A stretch of DNA of 64,000 nucleotides from assembly GCA_023423935.1 (NCBI GenBank), contig JAFAEQ010000067.1, positions 80,762 through 144,761 of the forward strand, in the 5' to 3' direction. The number at the start of each line of letters is the position of its first letter. Positions within the stretch are counted from its first letter, which is position 1. Positions 27,412 to 36,125 of the stretch are shown here, piece after piece. The notes below the pieces were generated by a model. That model was not told the DNA's origin. It saw only the letters and a program-made list of their open reading frames with translations, and ran no database searches. The position numbers and the translations under genes were made by a program. This DNA is from Pseudomonadota bacterium. GTDB lineage: Bacteria; Pseudomonadota; Gammaproteobacteria; Steroidobacterales; Steroidobacteraceae.

Positions 27412-28131
27412 TCAGCGTCTGATCTCGTACGCACACATGTTCACAGTGGAAGCGAGATTCAACGATTCGATGGCACCGCTGCCGGGAATCGTAAATCGCT
27501 TCATGCCGAGCTCGTCGATCATCGACCGCGGCAAGCCGCGCGCCTCGTTCCCGAACACATAGCAGGGAAAGTCCCTGAAGTCCGCACTGGACACCCGCTC
27601 GCCCTGCATGTCGAGACACGCGATGCGTTCGAACCGACTGCGCAGCGCATCGATGGCTACATCGACCTCCACAGCCACATGAAAGACCGCGCCCATGCTC
27701 GCGCGGAGGACTTTGGAGTTGTACGGATCGACGCTACCCGGACTCAACAGACAGCGGAAATTCCCGAACCACGCGAGCGTACGCAGAATCGTGCCCAAAT
27801 TGCCCGGGTCCTGCGCCTCATGCAGATAGATCGCCTGCTCGCCCGCCCGCGGTGCCGATGGAGCAATCATCGGCACGAGCGCCACGATGCCCTGCGGATT
27901 CTCGGTCTCCGTCATCGCATCCATGTGCCGATTGCTGATCACGTGCAATTCGAACGGCGTTTTCCACTGCTCACGCTCCGCAGTGACATAGACCTTACTG
28001 CTGCGCAGCCGCGCATCCTTCTGCGCCGCCTTCTGCAACTCGAGCACCAGATGCTCGCCTTCCACCAGATAGTGACCGAACTGCTGCCGGTATTTTTTCT
28101 GGTGGAGCTTTTTGATTTCGTCGAGTTTCAT
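27412..28131 (-). CDS. TrmH/SpoU-family RNA 2'-O-ribose methyltransferase
   Basis: 239 residues. The N-terminal substrate-binding segment (KYRQQFGHYLVEGEHLVLEL) is followed by the SPOUT knot motifs: EAQDPGNLGTILRTLAWFG (motif 1), VFGNEARGLP (motif 2) and IPGSGAIESLNLASTVNMCAYEI (motif 3). It should methylate a ribose 2'-OH in rRNA or tRNA using S-adenosylmethionine; the exact nucleotide cannot be told. Two repeat-bearing gaps separate it from the FAD oxidoreductase gene upstream. Confidence 0.9.
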   Translation of the reverse strand: MKLDEIKKLHQKKYRQQFGHYLVEGEHLVLELQKAAQKDARLRSSKVYVTAEREQWKTPFELHVISNRHMDAMTETENPQGIVALVPMIAPSAPRAGEQAIYLHEAQDPGNLGTILRTLAWFGNFRCLLSPGSVDPYNSKVLRASMGAVFHVAVEVDVAIDALRSRFERIACLDMQGERVSSADFRDFPCYVFGNEARGLPRSMIDELGMKRFTIPGSGAIESLNLASTVNMCAYEIRR

Positions 28132-28144
28132 GAGAGGAGCAGGA

Positions 28145-28301
28145 GCATCTCCACGGGGGACACGGGGATCACAGGGTCAGAAAAAGCCGGATTCTTGTCG
28201 CTAAGGATTCAGCGGGGATAACGGAGTCCATCGTTGCTCAGACGCTCATGCTCGCACTATTACCATCCCCGTGGACCCCGTGCTCCCCGTGGAAATCTTC
28301 T
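28145..28301. repeat. CACGGGG inverted-arm element, copy 3
   Basis: Left arm 28145-28176 (ATCTCCACGGGGGACACGGG onward) and inverted right arm 28266-28301 (ending CCCCGTGGAAATCTTC) enclose a ~90-nt unrelated spacer. The right arm lies inside the 3' end of the FAD oxidoreductase gene and encodes its last residues. Confidence 0.8.
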
Positions 28302-29923
28302 TTCAGGTTCTGGTTCTCTCCCAAGATGGAGCGAGCGACCGCTTCGGCCACTTTGATTCCGTCCACGCCTGCGGAGAGGATGCCGCCGGCGTAGCCGGCG
28401 CCTTCGCCTGCGGGGTAGAGGCCGCGGACGTTGAGGCTTTGCAGCGTGTACTCGTCGCGTTTGATGCGCACCGGAGAGGACGTGCGGGTTTCGACGCCGG
28501 TGAGCACGGCATCGTCGCGATCGAAGCCGCGGATCTGTTTGCCGAACGCCGGCAGTGCCTCGCGGATCGCTTCGATGGCATAGCTCGGCAGTGCGCTCGC
28601 GAGATCGCCGAGTTTCACGCCGGGCTTGTATGAGGGCTCGACTTCGCCGAGCTGTGTGGACGCAACGCCGCGAATGAAATCACCGACCAGCTGGCCCGGT
28701 GCACTGTAGTCGGCGCCGCCGAGCTCATACGCATGCGATTCCAGACGTTCCTGCAGCTCCACGCCCGCCAATACGCTGCCTGGGAAATCCACGTGCGGCT
28801 CGATGCCGACAACGATGCCGGCGTTCGCATTGCGCTCGTTGCGCGAGTACTGGCTCATGCCGTTCGTGACGACACGCTGCGGTTCCGAAGTCGCCGCCAC
28901 CACGGTGCCGCCCGGACACATGCAGAAGCTGTACACCGATCGGCCGTTCTTCGCGTGATGCACGAGTTTGTAGTCCGCGGCGCCGAGCTCCGGATGGCCC
29001 GCGTATTTTCCGAGCCGCGCCTTATCGATCATCGACTGCGGATGCTCGATACGAAAACCGATCGCGAACGGTTTCGGCTCGATGTACACGCCGCGCCGCT
29101 CGAGCATGCGAAAGGTATCGCGTGAACTGTGGCCGAGCGCGAGCACGACATGCCGGCTGTGCAACTGCTGACCATCGTCGAGCACGACGCCTTCGAGCTG
29201 ACCGTCTTCGATCAGGACATCCACGACCTTCCGCTCGAAGCGCACCTCGCCACCGAGCGCGATGATCTGCTCACGCATGCGCGAGACCACGCCGGTCAGC
29301 CGGAACGTGCCGATGTGCGGCTTGCTCACATACAGAATTTCTTCCGGCGCGCCCGCCTTCACGAACTCCCGCATGACCTTGCGGCCGTAGAACTTCGGAT
29401 CCTTGATCTGGCTGTAGAGCTTGCCGTCCGAGAACAGCCCTGCGCCACCTTCGCCGAACTGCACGTTCGACTCGGGCGTGAGCGTGTTCTTGCGCCACAG
29501 TGCCCAGGTGTCCTTGGTGCGACGTCGCACATCGCGACCGCGCTCCAGCACGATCGGCCTGAAGCCCATCTGCGCGAGGATCAGCGCCGCGAACAGACCG
29601 CACGGCCCGAAGCCCACGACCAACGGTCTTTCCTTCAGAGATGACGGCGCCTGTGCGACCGGATAGTAATTAGTGTCGGGCGCGGGCCGCACATGCTGAT
29701 CCAGCTCGAAGCGCTGAAGAATCGCCGCCTCGTCGCGCGCGGCCAGATCGATGATGTAGACCCAGTTGATGACGCTGTTCTTCTTGCGCGCGTCATAGCT
29801 GCGCTTGAACACCTCGAAGCTCAGCAGATCTGCGTCGCTGATCCGAAGTCGCCTGACGATCGCTGACCGCAACGCCTCAGGTGCGTGCCCGAGCGGCAAC
29901 GCCAGTTCCGTAATACGAATCAT
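28238..29923 (-). CDS. FAD-dependent dehydrogenase (COG2509-type) with repeat-derived C-terminal tail
   Basis: 561 residues from the ATG at 29923, which has CGGGAG upstream. After an ~100-residue N-terminal domain comes the dinucleotide-binding GFGPCG at 104-109, then VLERGRDVRRR, NVQFGEGGAGLFSDGKLYSQIKD and, near the C terminus, GLYPAGEGAGYAGGILSAGVDG, all typical of uncharacterised FAD-dependent dehydrogenases related to electron-transfer flavoproteins. Substrate unknown. The last ~20 residues after ENQNLKE (DFHGEHGVHGDGNSASMSV) are translated from a CACGGGG element arm and look non-native. Confidence 0.88.
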   Translation of the reverse strand: MIRITELALPLGHAPEALRSAIVRRLRISDADLLSFEVFKRSYDARKKNSVINWVYIIDLAARDEAAILQRFELDQHVRPAPDTNYYPVAQAPSSLKERPLVVGFGPCGLFAALILAQMGFRPIVLERGRDVRRRTKDTWALWRKNTLTPESNVQFGEGGAGLFSDGKLYSQIKDPKFYGRKVMREFVKAGAPEEILYVSKPHIGTFRLTGVVSRMREQIIALGGEVRFERKVVDVLIEDGQLEGVVLDDGQQLHSRHVVLALGHSSRDTFRMLERRGVYIEPKPFAIGFRIEHPQSMIDKARLGKYAGHPELGAADYKLVHHAKNGRSVYSFCMCPGGTVVAATSEPQRVVTNGMSQYSRNERNANAGIVVGIEPHVDFPGSVLAGVELQERLESHAYELGGADYSAPGQLVGDFIRGVASTQLGEVEPSYKPGVKLGDLASALPSYAIEAIREALPAFGKQIRGFDRDDAVLTGVETRTSSPVRIKRDEYTLQSLNVRGLYPAGEGAGYAGGILSAGVDGIKVAEAVARSILGENQNLKEDFHGEHGVHGDGNSASMSV

Positions 29924-29972
29924 GAAAACTCCCGGCCGGGTGTTGTCCGGCAAAGGATTGAAGACAAAGTCG

Positions 29973-30112
29973 GAATCTCCACGGGGGACACGGGGACCAC
30001 CGGGATCGGAAGCCAAGACTATTTCAGTTGATGGTCGAGGAACAGCAGTGCGTTGCTGCACCCGCCTGACTATTTCACCCCGTGGTCCCCGTGAGCCCCG
30101 TGGAGATCTTCA
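29973..30112. repeat. CACGGGG inverted-arm element, copy 4
   Basis: Left arm 29973-30003 (AATCTCCACGGGGGACACGG onward), right arm 30075-30112 ending CCCCGTGGAGATCTTC, spacer ~70 nt unrelated to the others. This copy lies in a divergent promoter region between the FAD dehydrogenase and rlmE, so these elements are not confined to gene ends. With copy 3 it brackets the FAD dehydrogenase gene. Confidence 0.8.
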
Positions 30113-30189
30113 TCTTGGCGTTAGAATGCCGCCGCACCATGGTTGGCCACGCGCGCCGTTCTCAACTCCCTATCTTCTTCCCCCTCTTC

Positions 30190-30819
30190 ATGGCTCGAAC
30201 CAAAAGCAGTCATCGTTGGATGCAGGAGCATGTCAACGATCCGTACGTCAAGCAGGCGCAGAAGGACGGGTATCGTTCGCGGGCCAGCTACAAGCTCATC
30301 GAGCTGAACGAGAGGGACAAGCTCATTCGGCCTGGGATGCTGATCCTGGATCTGGGATCGGCGCCGGGCGGCTGGTCGCAGGTAGCCGGCAAGATCGTGG
30401 GCGAGAAGGGTCGGGTGATCGCGACCGACATCCTGCCGATGGATCCGGTGCACAACGTCGATTTCATCCAGGGCGATTTCACCGAAGAGGCCGTCTTCAA
30501 CCGGATCCTGGAAGCGCTCGAGGGTCGCAAGCCCGACCTGATCATCTCGGACATCGCGCCCAATATCACCGGCATCGAATCCGCCGACCAGGCTTCCTCC
30601 ATTTATCTGGTCGAGCTCGCGCTCGACATGGCCAGGCGGGTATTGAAGTCGAAGGGCAATTTCGTGGCCAAGGTGTTCCAGGGCTCGGGCTCCGACGCGT
30701 TCTTGAAAGACCTGCGCACGTCGTTCGAGAAGGTGTCCATCCGCAAGCCTGCGGCTTCACGCTCCCGCTCGCGTGAGATCTACGTAGTCGCCCGCGGTTT
30801 CAAACCCGCTCCTCGCTGA
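30190..30819 (+). CDS. rlmE: 23S rRNA (uridine-2552-2'-O)-methyltransferase RlmE (FtsJ/RrmJ)
   Basis: 209 residues, full family length. YRSRASYKLIELNERDKLIRPG precedes the SAM site LILDLGSAPGGWSQV (about 51-65); K35 and the lysine of NFVAKVFQG belong to the catalytic K-D-K-E set, with DIAPNITGIESADQ between. It methylates U2552 of 23S rRNA late in 50S assembly. In many gammaproteobacteria rlmE precedes ftsH; here it stands alone, followed by a gap and a TonB receptor gene. Confidence 0.94.
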   Translation: MARTKSSHRWMQEHVNDPYVKQAQKDGYRSRASYKLIELNERDKLIRPGMLILDLGSAPGGWSQVAGKIVGEKGRVIATDILPMDPVHNVDFIQGDFTEEAVFNRILEALEGRKPDLIISDIAPNITGIESADQASSIYLVELALDMARRVLKSKGNFVAKVFQGSGSDAFLKDLRTSFEKVSIRKPAASRSRSREIYVVARGFKPAPR

Positions 30820-31082
30820 TTCGATCGACGGCAGATGGAAGGCCGCCGCGGGCGAGCCCGACCTCGCGCCCGTTGCCGACAGATGCGAGCGCGAACGCAA
30901 GCTGAATGTCGACACTGAATCGCTCGTAACGACCTTTCGTCGTTTCCCACATCGCGTCCAAGGAACTCTTTCGTTCTACATCCGTTGCCGGACGATGATG
31001 CGGGCGTTTTCTGGACGCACTGTTATTCAGGTCCGACCTGACGTGCCGCCGCCCGCCGTTCACTCACGATGGGGGAATCGTC

Positions 31083-34079
31083 ATGAAAATGCAGCGCGTT
31101 AACTTGCGAGCGCGGACGCTCGCCCTGAGCGCCGCCGTCGCAACAGCTCTGCTTGCTGCCGCACCGGGTACGTTTGCGCAATCTTCCAGCGCAACTCTGC
31201 GCGGGCAGATCCTCGATGCGAATGCGCCGGCCGCGACCGCCACGGTCAAAGTCACCAATGCCAATACGGGCCTGACGCGCACGGTGCAAGCACAAGGAGG
31301 CACCTACAGCGTCGGTGGATTACCTCCGGGAACTTACCAGGTCGAAGTCGATGTCGACGGCAAACGCACAAGCCGCGCCGTGATCCTGCAGGTGGGCCAG
31401 ACCGCGACCCTGGATCTCAACGTCGCACCCGCTTCTCCCGACACGACCGAGGAAGTGACGGTCACTGCGTCGCAGCTCTACGAAACGAAAACCTCCGAGG
31501 TGTCCTCGTACGTCACCCAGCGGCAGATCGAAACGCTGCCGCAGAACTCGCGCAACTTCCTCGCGTTCGCCGACATCGTGCCCGGCGTGCAGTTCATCAC
31601 CAATGGGGACGGCTCGAGCGAAGTGCGCAGCGGCGCGCAGTCGGCCAACGGCGTCAACGTATTCATCGACGGAGTGGGTCAGAAGAATTACGTGCTGCGC
31701 GGTGGCGTCAGCGGTCAGGCACTCTCGCGCGGCAATCCATTCCCGCAACTTGGCATCGGTGAATACAAGGTCATCACCTCGAACTACAAGGCGGAGTTCG
31801 ATCAATTGAGCAGCGCGGCGATCGTCGCCGCCACGAAGTCCGGCACCAACGAGTTCGAGAGCCAGGGCTTCTACGACAAGACGAGCGAGAAATGGCGCGC
31901 GTCCGATCCGCTCGAGGCCCGTGAGGGGAAGAAAGCACAGTCCGACCAGGAGCAGTACGGCATCTCATTCGGCGGACCGATCATCCGCGACAAGATGCAT
32001 TTCTTCATTGCGTATGAGGCCAAGGATTGGGAGACGCCGCGCACCATCCGCTACGGTGAAGGCACGATCACCAATGATGCTTTCCAGGAGTTCCTCGGGC
32101 CGAGCAGCACTCCGTTCAATGAAGATCTGGTGTTCGGCAAAATCGACTGGACACCGGCGGAAGATCATTTGCTCGAGCTGTCGGTGAAGTATCGTGATGA
32201 AAGCGAGCTGACCGGCATCGGCGACCAGAATGCCGCCTCGTACGCCAGCACCAAGAACAACACCGAAACGCGCGTCGACCTGCGCTATCAGTACTCGGGC
32301 CTGCGCTTTCTGAACGATGCGCACCTCACCTTCGAGGACGCGCAGTTCAATCCGCGGCCCGTGAACATCGAACCCGGCTACAAGCTGACAACCAACGATC
32401 CGAACCGGCTGCTGTTGAATCTAGGCGGCGGCCCCGACTATCAGGACAAAGGCCAGAAGGGCTATTCGTTCCAGAACGATCTGACCTTCGAGCCGTTCGA
32501 ATGGATGGGCGCGCATGTCGTGAAGACGGGCATCAAGTACAAGCAGATCAAGGTCAACGCGTTCGAACAGCAGCCCTACAACCCGCAGTTCTACTACGAC
32601 ATCGGCGGTGATCTGGTGACGCCGTATCAGGTCGCGTTCGGCGCAGTGATGCCCGGCGTGCCCGAGCGCAACGTGGAGTCGGACAACAAACAGTTTGGCG
32701 TCTATTTGCAGGACGACTGGGACGTCACCGACAAGCTGCAGCTCAATCTCGGTGTCCGCTATGACTATGAGAGAACGCCGAGCTATCTGGACTATGTGAC
32801 GCCGGTGGCCGTCGTCGACGCGATCAACAGCATCGACCCCGCTGCCGATCCTGCGCTGGGCCAGACCTACGCTCAGACGCTCGCGCTCGGCGGGATCGAC
32901 ATCAACGACTACATCAGCACCGGCAACAATCGCAAAGCATTCGACAGCGGCATCCAACCGCGCGTGGGTTTCTCGTACGACTTTACCGGCGACGAGCGTT
33001 ACGTCCTGTTCGGCGGCGCGGGCCGCGCATACGATCGAAATGTCTTCGACTACCTTGCGATCGAGCGTTCGAAAGGCACCTTCCCGACTTACACACGCCG
33101 CTTCAACGTGCCTGGTCATGAGTGCGATGTCGGCGTCGGCGACTGCGTCGCCTGGGATCCGGCTTATCTGAATAATCCAGGGCTGCTGCCAGGACTGGTC
33201 GAAGCGAATCCGAATCTGGGTCGCGAGATCAACCTGATCAACAACGATCTCAAGACGCCCTACTCCGATCAGTTCAGCATCGGCCTGCGCAATCGCATGG
33301 AATGGGGTAACACGCAGTGGCTCGGCAGCCTTGCGCTGTCGCACGTGGAATCCAAGGACGGCATCGTGTTCCTGCTCGGCAATCGCTATCCGGACGGTAG
33401 CTTCCGTGCGAATCCCGATGCGATCTGGGGCGGACAGCCCTGGGGCAACGGCATTCCAGGGCTCGGTACCCTGATCATTGCGAAGAATGGTCTCGCCACG
33501 CGCGCCAACCAGGTCCTGCTCAGTCTCGACAAGACTTACACCGATGCGTCGCCCTGGTCATTCACCTTTGCGTACACCTACACGCGCGCGAAGGAGAACC
33601 GCAGCAATGTGGCCGCGACGGATGAGCACTACATCTTCGATTACCCCGATGTCGGCGGTTACGGCTGGCATGAATCGGTTGGCATACCCAAGCACCGGGT
33701 GGTGAGCACGCTGATCTACGACATGCCTTGGGAAATGACTTTGTCGAGCAAGCTCACGCTGTCGAGTCCGCTCGCAGACGAAGCCGTCGACTGCTTCGAC
33801 GCGCCGGATACGGACAGCTGCTTCTTCCGACCGGTCAAGCTCGACACGACCTTCGGCTACAAGCAGCTGGATCTGGCACTGGAAAAACGTTTCGAAGTCT
33901 GGCGCGATGCCGGCGTGCGACTGCGGTTCGATGTGCTGAACGTTTTCAACTGGGACAACATCGACAACTTCGATACGTGGCGGGGCGACCCGCGCGTACC
34001 GAACCCGAACTTCGGCACGCCGACTTCGTACTACCAGCCCACACGCACGTTCAAGCTGACGGTGCGCTTCGATCTCTAA
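31083..34079 (+). CDS. TonB-dependent receptor, Oar-like, with N-terminal carboxypeptidase-regulatory-like domain
   Basis: 998 residues. Signal peptide to about residue 32 (APGTFAQ), then a CarboxypepD_reg-like beta-sandwich (about 36-115: LRGQILDANAPAATATVKVTNANTGLTRTVQ, GTYSVGGLPPGTYQVEV), a plug domain (QRQIETLPQNSRNFLAFADIVPGV), and a large barrel ending FKLTVRFDL. This order is that of Oar/OmpA-like TonB receptors found in Myxococcus, Acidobacteria and Xanthomonadales. The ligand is unknown; large peptides or carbohydrates are typical. A strong hairpin follows the stop. Confidence 0.92.
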   Translation: MKMQRVNLRARTLALSAAVATALLAAAPGTFAQSSSATLRGQILDANAPAATATVKVTNANTGLTRTVQAQGGTYSVGGLPPGTYQVEVDVDGKRTSRAVILQVGQTATLDLNVAPASPDTTEEVTVTASQLYETKTSEVSSYVTQRQIETLPQNSRNFLAFADIVPGVQFITNGDGSSEVRSGAQSANGVNVFIDGVGQKNYVLRGGVSGQALSRGNPFPQLGIGEYKVITSNYKAEFDQLSSAAIVAATKSGTNEFESQGFYDKTSEKWRASDPLEAREGKKAQSDQEQYGISFGGPIIRDKMHFFIAYEAKDWETPRTIRYGEGTITNDAFQEFLGPSSTPFNEDLVFGKIDWTPAEDHLLELSVKYRDESELTGIGDQNAASYASTKNNTETRVDLRYQYSGLRFLNDAHLTFEDAQFNPRPVNIEPGYKLTTNDPNRLLLNLGGGPDYQDKGQKGYSFQNDLTFEPFEWMGAHVVKTGIKYKQIKVNAFEQQPYNPQFYYDIGGDLVTPYQVAFGAVMPGVPERNVESDNKQFGVYLQDDWDVTDKLQLNLGVRYDYERTPSYLDYVTPVAVVDAINSIDPAADPALGQTYAQTLALGGIDINDYISTGNNRKAFDSGIQPRVGFSYDFTGDERYVLFGGAGRAYDRNVFDYLAIERSKGTFPTYTRRFNVPGHECDVGVGDCVAWDPAYLNNPGLLPGLVEANPNLGREINLINNDLKTPYSDQFSIGLRNRMEWGNTQWLGSLALSHVESKDGIVFLLGNRYPDGSFRANPDAIWGGQPWGNGIPGLGTLIIAKNGLATRANQVLLSLDKTYTDASPWSFTFAYTYTRAKENRSNVAATDEHYIFDYPDVGGYGWHESVGIPKHRVVSTLIYDMPWEMTLSSKLTLSSPLADEAVDCFDAPDTDSCFFRPVKLDTTFGYKQLDLALEKRFEVWRDAGVRLRFDVLNVFNWDNIDNFDTWRGDPRVPNPNFGTPTSYYQPTRTFKLTVRFDL

Positions 34080-34090
34080 GCGTGACAGCC

Positions 34091-34116
34091 GTCCTCCCCC
34101 GCTGGCGGGGGAGGAC
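34091..34116 (+). terminator. Strong GC hairpin after the Oar-like gene
   Basis: GTCCTCCCCCGC pairs perfectly over 12 bp with GCGGGGGAGGAC across a two-nucleotide gap, 11 nt after the stop at 34079. There is no U-tract, so termination is plausible rather than certain. Confidence 0.5.
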
Positions 34117-34119
34117 CGG

Positions 34120-34212
34120 CATCACCACCATCACCACATCACTTCCATCACCACTATCACTGCCCTCTCCGTCATCACTCCATCACCGTCATCACTTCCA
34201 TCACTTACAGAT
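34120..34212. repeat. 9-nt-period TCATCACCN array
   Basis: Short steps such as ATCACCACC, ATCACTTCC and GTCATCACT repeat with a period near 9. This is the complement of the GTGATGACN core found at 24.9-25.4 kb. It fills the gap between two convergent genes. Confidence 0.7.
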
Positions 34213-35073
34213 TTACTTCCCTACCACATTCAGCTCCGTCATTTCTTCCTTCGACAACTGAATGCCAGCCGCGGCGACGTTCTCTTCGAGATGCTTGACC
34301 TTCGACGTGCCGGGAATCGGCAGAATCACGGGGCTGCGTTGCAGCAACCATGCGATGGCGATCTGACTTGGCGTCGCCTTGTGAGCTTTGGCGATTCGAC
34401 TGAGCGCTGAACCTTCTTTGGTGAGATCGCCGGCCGCGAGCGGATACCAGGGAATGAATCCGATGTTGTGCTTCTCGCAGTACTCGACGACTTTCTCGCT
34501 CGCGCGATTGCCGACGTTGTAGAGGTTCTGCACCGTCGCTACGGGAAAGACCTTGCGGGCCGCTTCGATCTCTTCGACCGACACTTCACTCAAGCCGGCA
34601 AAGCGGATCAGTCCCTCATCGAGCAGCTGTTTGACGGCACCGAACTGATCCTCGCGCGGCACTTTGGGATCGATGCGATGCAGCTGCCACAGCGGAATCT
34701 GATCGAGCTTCAGTTTCTGAAGACTGCCCTTCGCACGTCGAATCAAATAATCGGGATGCCCATTGGGCGTCCATTGATCGGGGCCGCCGCGCTCGAGGCC
34801 AGCCTTGGTGGCAATCGTCAGCCCTGTGTACGGATGCAGCGCTTCGCAAATGAGCTGCTCGGAAACATCGGGCCCGTAAGAATCCGCCGTATCGATAAAG
34901 TTGACGCCGAGCTCGGGCAGACGCTTCAACGTACGCAGCGACTCCGCACGATCCGCGGGAGGCCCCCATATGCCCTGGCCGGTGATGCGCATCGCACCAA
35001 ATCCAAGTCGATGAATCGCAAGCTCGCCGCCGAGCTGAAACGTGCCGGACGCGGATGCCGAAACCGTGTTCAT
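34213..35073 (-). CDS. Aldo/keto reductase
   Basis: 286 residues. The AKR catalytic tetrad is visible: D61 and Y66 in FIDTADSYGP, K90 in IATKAGL and H132 in WQLHRID. The C-terminal NADP-binding segment reads PIPGTSKVKHLEENVAAAGIQLS. It should be an NADPH-dependent carbonyl reductase of the AKR11/YajO-like group with broad specificity; substrate unknown. Its 3' end meets the TCATCACC repeat with no spacer. Confidence 0.92.
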   Translation of the reverse strand: MNTVSASASGTFQLGGELAIHRLGFGAMRITGQGIWGPPADRAESLRTLKRLPELGVNFIDTADSYGPDVSEQLICEALHPYTGLTIATKAGLERGGPDQWTPNGHPDYLIRRAKGSLQKLKLDQIPLWQLHRIDPKVPREDQFGAVKQLLDEGLIRFAGLSEVSVEEIEAARKVFPVATVQNLYNVGNRASEKVVEYCEKHNIGFIPWYPLAAGDLTKEGSALSRIAKAHKATPSQIAIAWLLQRSPVILPIPGTSKVKHLEENVAAAGIQLSKEEMTELNVVGK

Positions 35074-35184
35074 GGGGAAAACCTCGACAAAACGGAGGGA
35101 TGGATGACATCAGCTCAACGAGGGACGCTGCGTCGAGGTTCGCAGAGTTTTTATCAAAGCCACATTAGCCAGAGGGCGGATGAG

Positions 35185-36078
35185 TCAATCGCTCGAAGCG
35201 GTCTCCGGCTGTCGCCAGGATAATTCACTCCCGTCTCGTAAGCCGAATGCAGCAATGCAGCGATCCGATGCGGCGAGGTCTTTGAACTGTCGTTGCCAGT
35301 CCTGCGAAGCGCGCTCGTCCATGCCTGCACCAATGAGCTGCACGAGTCGATCCTCGACGATGGAGCAAGCTGCGTAACGCACTCGCACACCCGTCACGGT
35401 TTGCTCGATCTCCGTGACGGGTCGCTGAAACTTCGCGGGAAGAATCATGCCCCGAGGTTGATAGACCCATTGGGCAGCCTGACCCGCAGAACACGATGCA
35501 TCGTCCAGCGTGCAGGTGACGATGACGATACTCACAGGCGTCGAGCACTCGTTATCGAATGTCCATCGCCTGCCGGAAGGCCAATCCACTGCCGTCGCAA
35601 CAACACATCGCGATGCCAGCCATGGATCGGATTCGACCCCGTGTGATGTCAGCGGATCGGCGTGAGGCGCTTTGCCGCGTGCATCGAAGCCGAATATTTC
35701 TGCCTCCTTTTCGCTTGCTGCGGTAACTCCCGCATCACGATCCGCGGAACGCGGTGAAGACCTGTCGGCTTGACGCGCGAGGGTATCCGGTGAATTGGGA
35801 TCGCTCGTATCCGGCGCAGCTTCGACCGTGCCAAGCGAGCTGCCCGTCCATTCGCCGGACATGGCCTGCGGGAGTTCGTCGTCCGGGATCATGGAGCGAG
35901 TCAGCGCGGCGAGCACGAAGGTGATGACAACGAACGTTGCAGCACTAAGGAAGAGTGCCGCGCCGACACCCAGAGCGACGCGCTCTGCGATGCGAGCGCT
36001 TCGTGCAGCTCGCCATACGGCGTAGCTCGCAAGCGAGCTGCCAAGAATCACCAGACTCCATGCCAGCAGTGACAACAT
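35185..36078 (-). CDS. Membrane-anchored protein of unknown function
   Basis: 297 residues from the ATG at 36078, which has GAGGACC upstream. Two hydrophobic helices at the N terminus (LLAWSLVILGSSLASYAVW and VALGVGAALFLSAATFVVITFVLAAL) precede a low-complexity acidic linker and a soluble domain with several cysteines (CTLDDASC, YAACSIV, SDRCIAAF). The cysteines suggest a periplasmic, disulfide-stabilised domain. No family recognised. The open frame extends further upstream to 36153 but that part is translated REP-like sequence and was excluded. Confidence 0.65.
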   Translation of the reverse strand: MLSLLAWSLVILGSSLASYAVWRAARSARIAERVALGVGAALFLSAATFVVITFVLAALTRSMIPDDELPQAMSGEWTGSSLGTVEAAPDTSDPNSPDTLARQADRSSPRSADRDAGVTAASEKEAEIFGFDARGKAPHADPLTSHGVESDPWLASRCVVATAVDWPSGRRWTFDNECSTPVSIVIVTCTLDDASCSAGQAAQWVYQPRGMILPAKFQRPVTEIEQTVTGVRVRYAACSIVEDRLVQLIGAGMDERASQDWQRQFKDLAASDRCIAAFGLRDGSELSWRQPETASSD

Positions 36079-36125
36079 GAGGTCCTCAGAGCTTCCAAGC
36101 CTTGTCGATCCGACCGCCGTCGGAT

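Noticed and set aside
30800..31063. 87-codon frame before the Oar-like receptor gene
   Set aside because: No ribosome site or family feature, composition typical of a shadow frame, and it overlaps the end of rlmE.
34091..34116. GC hairpin considered as a REP copy
   Set aside because: Stem sequence and flanks share nothing with the TGTGGG family; better viewed as a terminator.
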